From Chitinophagaceae bacterium (GTDB lineage Bacteria > Bacteroidota > Bacteroidia > Chitinophagales > Chitinophagaceae), in assembly GCA_016720745.1 (NCBI GenBank), contig JADKKA010000022.1, positions 496,001-560,000 on the forward strand: 64,000 bases of DNA, written 5' to 3'. Shown here piece by piece: positions 61,271-64,000 of this stretch (position 1 is the first letter of the stretch; each line of letters starts with the position of its first letter). The notes beneath the pieces were generated by a model. The model saw only the letters and a program-made list of their open reading frames with translations, was not told where the DNA came from and made no database searches. The position numbers and the translations under genes are program-made.

Positions 61271-63151
61271 ATGACTATGAAAAAGGGAATCTTCTTATTT
61301 GCCGTATTGACCCTGATCCAAATTGCGGGCATTGGTCAAACCAATACCTACCCCACCCATTGGTGGACCGGTATGAAAAATAACAAACTGCAACTGATGA
61401 TCCACGGAGAGGGGATCGGCAACAGCGGACAGGTGGCGATCAAATACCCGGGTATTCAAATGCTGAAACTGCATCGCGCTGAAAATAAAAACTATCTTTT
61501 TGTAGACCTGCTGATTGGCGCTGAAACAAAACCGGGCACTTTTCAAATCATTCTATCCGGTAACGGCAATAAACAATCCATTCCTTTTACACTGAAAAAA
61601 AGAAGCACTGAGAATGGCAGAACAAGGGTGAAAGGCGTCACCGCCAGAGACCTGGTTTACCTGATCATGCCCGACCGTTTCAGCAATGGCGATCCATCCA
61701 ATGATCATTTTGATGATATGCGTGATAAGGGCCACGACCGCGATAATCCTTTTGACCGGCACGGGGGCGACCTGAAAGGTATCCAGAACCACCTTCCTTA
61801 CCTGGAAGAGCTGGGAGTGACAACGCTATGGATGACGCCGGTGGTGGAGAATGATATGACCCGTACCATGGAAGGAGGTGTCAGCCGCAGTACTTACCAT
61901 GGCTATGCATTTACGAATCATTACGAGATCGACAAACGGTTTGGTGGCAATACCGCTTATCATGAGCTGGTACAAGCTGCCCATGCCAAAGGAATGAAGG
62001 TCATCCAGGATGCCGTGTATAACCATGTGGGCAATGACCATTGGTTTATCCGTGATATGCCCATGAAGGATTGGGTGAACCAATGGCCGGCTTATACAAA
62101 TACTTCGTACAAGGATCAGCCCCTGGTTGATCCCTATGCATCTGCTATTGATAAAAGAGTTTCTGTAGATGGATGGTTCACACCTTTTCTGGTGGACCTG
62201 AACCAACGCAATCCTTTCGTATCCAATTTCCTGATCCAATATGCCATCTGGGCAACGGAAGAATTTGGAGTCGATGGCTGGAGGGTGGATACTTATTTCT
62301 ATAGCGACCCCGTCTTTTTGAATAAGATCAATGAGGCCCTGCTTAAAGAATTTCCGGCTGTTACCGTTTTTGGGGAGACATGGGTTCAAACTGTTACCAA
62401 CAGTGCCTATTTCTGTGAGAACAATATGAATATCCCCTTCAAACATAATTGCCAGGGGGTGACTGATTTTCCGGTTTATTTCTCTCTGGTAGATGCATTG
62501 AAACAACCTTATGGCTGGAACGAAGGCGTGAATCGTTTGTACCAGGTACTGGCACAGGACCTGCTGTATAAAAATCCGATGCGGAACTGTATTTTCTTAA
62601 CCAATCATGACCTGGACCGGATCTATTCTGTGATTGGCGAAGATTTTGATCGTTTTAAAATGGGAATGAACCTGCTGCTGACCCTGCGCGGCATCCCGCA
62701 AATGTATTATGGAGATGAAGTACTGATGAAAAACTTCAAGGATCCCAGTGATGCAGAAGTGAGAAAAGATTTTCCCGGCGGTTGGCCCAACGATAAAGCC
62801 AAAGACAACCGCTTCATTAAAGAGGGGAGGAGTGATAAACAGGAAGAAGCATTTCAGCATATCAGCCGCCTGGCTCAATTCAGAAAGACTTCTTCTGCCA
62901 TCGGCTCCGGAAAAATGATGCAGTACCTGCCAAAAGATGGTCTGTATGTTTACTTCCGCTATGACCAGCAGCAAACGGTGATGACCATCAGTAATACAGG
63001 CGATAAAAAAATCAAGCCTGACTGGAATTGGTACCAGGAGCGGGTAAAAGGATTTACACAGGCCCGTAACGTGGTGACGGGAAAAGTAAAAGCTTTATCC
63101 GATATCGAACTGGATCCGAAAGAGAGTTATGTGATGGAGTTGCTTAAATAA
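61271..63151 (+). CDS. Exported GH13 alpha-amylase/neopullulanase-type enzyme
   Basis: A 626-residue protein with a signal peptide (about 1-23), an N-terminal beta domain as in cyclomaltodextrinases (25-112) and a GH13 barrel. Catalytic residues are D340 (GWRVDTYFY), E369 (VFGETW) and D447 (LTNHDLDR), with DAVYNHVG as region I and DRFSNGD as a possible calcium site. It resembles SusA-type periplasmic enzymes that break malto-oligosaccharides. It starts right after the transporter stop, so degradation and uptake are one operon. No SusC/SusD pair is in the window. Confidence 0.93.
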   Translation: MTMKKGIFLFAVLTLIQIAGIGQTNTYPTHWWTGMKNNKLQLMIHGEGIGNSGQVAIKYPGIQMLKLHRAENKNYLFVDLLIGAETKPGTFQIILSGNGNKQSIPFTLKKRSTENGRTRVKGVTARDLVYLIMPDRFSNGDPSNDHFDDMRDKGHDRDNPFDRHGGDLKGIQNHLPYLEELGVTTLWMTPVVENDMTRTMEGGVSRSTYHGYAFTNHYEIDKRFGGNTAYHELVQAAHAKGMKVIQDAVYNHVGNDHWFIRDMPMKDWVNQWPAYTNTSYKDQPLVDPYASAIDKRVSVDGWFTPFLVDLNQRNPFVSNFLIQYAIWATEEFGVDGWRVDTYFYSDPVFLNKINEALLKEFPAVTVFGETWVQTVTNSAYFCENNMNIPFKHNCQGVTDFPVYFSLVDALKQPYGWNEGVNRLYQVLAQDLLYKNPMRNCIFLTNHDLDRIYSVIGEDFDRFKMGMNLLLTLRGIPQMYYGDEVLMKNFKDPSDAEVRKDFPGGWPNDKAKDNRFIKEGRSDKQEEAFQHISRLAQFRKTSSAIGSGKMMQYLPKDGLYVYFRYDQQQTVMTISNTGDKKIKPDWNWYQERVKGFTQARNVVTGKVKALSDIELDPKESYVMELLK

Positions 63152-63887
63152 CAAAGTTCACCAGGAGTTTGCTGCCATAAGTGCCCCATTCATCTGCCAG
63201 TTTACCGAGACGGGACATCATTTCAGTTCTTGTCACCTTCTTTCCTTTTGAAGGAGGAGTAACCGGCTTCATGTTCACGCCATTCACTTCTACCTTGGTG
63301 GCAAACCAGGTGCAATGCAAACGGGGTATACCCACACCCAGTATCATCCCGGGTAAGCCGTGCAAACCTTCAGGACCTCCATTGATCAGTAATTCATCAC
63401 TGTAAAAAGCAAAGACAGTAATAGAATCATTGATAAGACCAATGGCTTTCCTGCATTCATATCCCGCAATATTCCGGAGATCGGTCGTGATCTTCCATTT
63501 AATTTTCAGGAGACTGTCTTCCATCAGGAAAGTCTCTTCAAAAACCGGTTTCTGACTGATCGTGCGGCCAGATGCATACTCATTGTACACTACATTTTTG
63601 TCAGCTACAGGCCTCCACCACATACGAGGGTCAACAGGTACTTCTTTACCGGGTTTGTAAACAGAACGGGCAGTATCTCCGGTAAATTCATAATAACTCA
63701 GAATGGATACCGGGTAACGGTCCTTGTTCTGCTCATACCAGCTGTCATTTTCCTGCAGGTCCTTCATCAGTTGACGGACACTGGTGGTTTTTTCGTATTC
63801 CACTTTGATCGAAGAAAAGAAATTGGCCTGGGCCAGGAGGCTGGTACTGCTCAGGAGCAGACTGACGGCTATGATTACTGTTTTCAT
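63144..63887 (-). CDS. GLPGLI family protein
   Basis: A 247-residue exported protein (signal to about 20, ending SLLAQ). The family motif appears as GPEGLHGLPGMILGVGIP (about residues 172-189), with NIAGYECRKAIGLINDSITVFAFYSDEL before it. GLPGLI proteins are Bacteroidota-specific, of unknown function, and are often found next to outer-membrane barrel or TonB-type genes, as is the case here. Its ATG shares one base with the stop of the upstream gene (TAATG). It overlaps the convergent amylase by 8 bases. Confidence 0.9.
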   Translation of the reverse strand: MKTVIIAVSLLLSSTSLLAQANFFSSIKVEYEKTTSVRQLMKDLQENDSWYEQNKDRYPVSILSYYEFTGDTARSVYKPGKEVPVDPRMWWRPVADKNVVYNEYASGRTISQKPVFEETFLMEDSLLKIKWKITTDLRNIAGYECRKAIGLINDSITVFAFYSDELLINGGPEGLHGLPGMILGVGIPRLHCTWFATKVEVNGVNMKPVTPPSKGKKVTRTEMMSRLGKLADEWGTYGSKLLVNFVI

Positions 63888-64000
63888 TATTTAGGTTGTG
63901 TTCCGGGTGATTGATTGAATGACCATTCAAAGCGCAGCAGGAAATAACGGCTGATCCGCTGGTATCTGTCATCACTAACGAAAGTGTTACTGATATTCCG
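63887..64000 (-). CDS. C-terminal end of an outer-membrane beta-barrel protein (partial)
   Basis: Only the last 37 codons are inside the window. The sequence DDRYQRISRYFLLRFEWSFN resembles the last strand of Bacteroidota outer-membrane beta-barrel or TonB-dependent receptor-like proteins, with alternating hydrophobic residues and a terminal aromatic. The TAA at 63887-63889 overlaps the GLPGLI start, so the two are one operon. The assignment rests on the final strand and the GLPGLI neighbour. Confidence 0.6.
   Translation of the reverse strand, partial: RNISNTFVSDDRYQRISRYFLLRFEWSFNQSPGTQPK

Noticed and set aside
61826..62506. 226-codon minus-strand ORF opposite the GH13 gene
   Set aside because: Antisense to the catalytic barrel of a convincing amylase; no motif.
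1..64000. tRNA, rRNA or riboswitch genes
   Set aside because: I looked through gaps for T-loop GTTCGAATCC-like sequence, rRNA cores and common riboswitch motifs and found none; a covariance-model search would settle it.

Overview
The window comes from a Bacteroidota chromosome, most likely family Chitinophagaceae; I cannot name the genus. Supporting signs are a T9SS type A C-terminal sorting domain, a GLPGLI protein, DUF4382, DUF4846, DUF6370, DUF6580 and DUF2851 proteins, a topoisomerase I with a lysine-rich tail instead of zinc ribbons, a UbiA-type prenyltransferase next to Maf, recurrent TAnnTTTG promoter boxes, and a near absence of Shine-Dalgarno sequences. I see no rRNA, tRNA, transposase, integrase, phage gene or CRISPR array. 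Gene content is that of an ordinary chromosomal backbone.

Layout. 1-5.4 kb: a DUF6580 membrane protein, then on the minus strand mccB, a DUF2264 protein, a GH88 hydrolase and RNase HI. 5.8-13.1 kb: a large T9SS-secreted protein and a giant hybrid sensor (CHASE3, eight PAS domains, HisKA_3, HATPase) split by a one-base frameshift in a G run. 13.1-24.7 kb: a cyclase-like lipoprotein, small membrane proteins, YitT, an M1 peptidase, a START protein, a tandem pair of paralogous membrane proteins coupled to an MFS carrier, UspA, DUF3303, DUF4846, DUF6370, a TPR protein and a GNAT enzyme. 24.7-35.3 kb: a phosphatase, lipoproteins, pdhB, an NtrC-like regulator without a DNA-binding domain, signal peptidase I, cdd, ogt, csaA and a Tat-exported Gfo/Idh/MocA protein. 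35.7-46.5 kb: lipoproteins, a SirB1-like protein, a methyltransferase, DUF4382, topA, small proteins, a GDSL esterase with an alpha/beta hydrolase, DUF2520, ferredoxin and IscX. 46.5-54.1 kb: kdsC, a UbiA prenyltransferase, maf, DUF2851, OsmC, lipA and a NAGPA-domain protein. 54.1-63.2 kb: an alpha-glucan locus with ROK sugar kinase and sugar MFS on the minus strand, and glgA, glgC, an SLC45-type MFS and an exported GH13 amylase on the plus strand. The window ends in a GLPGLI gene coupled to a cut-off outer-membrane barrel gene.

The most unusual signal is in the intergenic DNA. At least seven gaps are filled by degenerate tandem arrays of 7-8 bp units, each with a fixed 5-6 nt core and about two variable positions (CAGTCNN, GTTGAGNN, CTAATAYC, KAGTGGN, GAGAGTC, CTTNGYGN). 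Different array types follow each other in a conserved order (CAGTC array, about 20 nt, CTAATA array, a CCGCCTTCGC hairpin, more CTAATA units). Arrays often start within a few bases of a stop codon and can run up to the next start codon. Two CAGTC arrays are interrupted by about 100 bp blocks of nearly pure G, which may be sequencing or assembly artefacts. I know no named system that explains these arrays.
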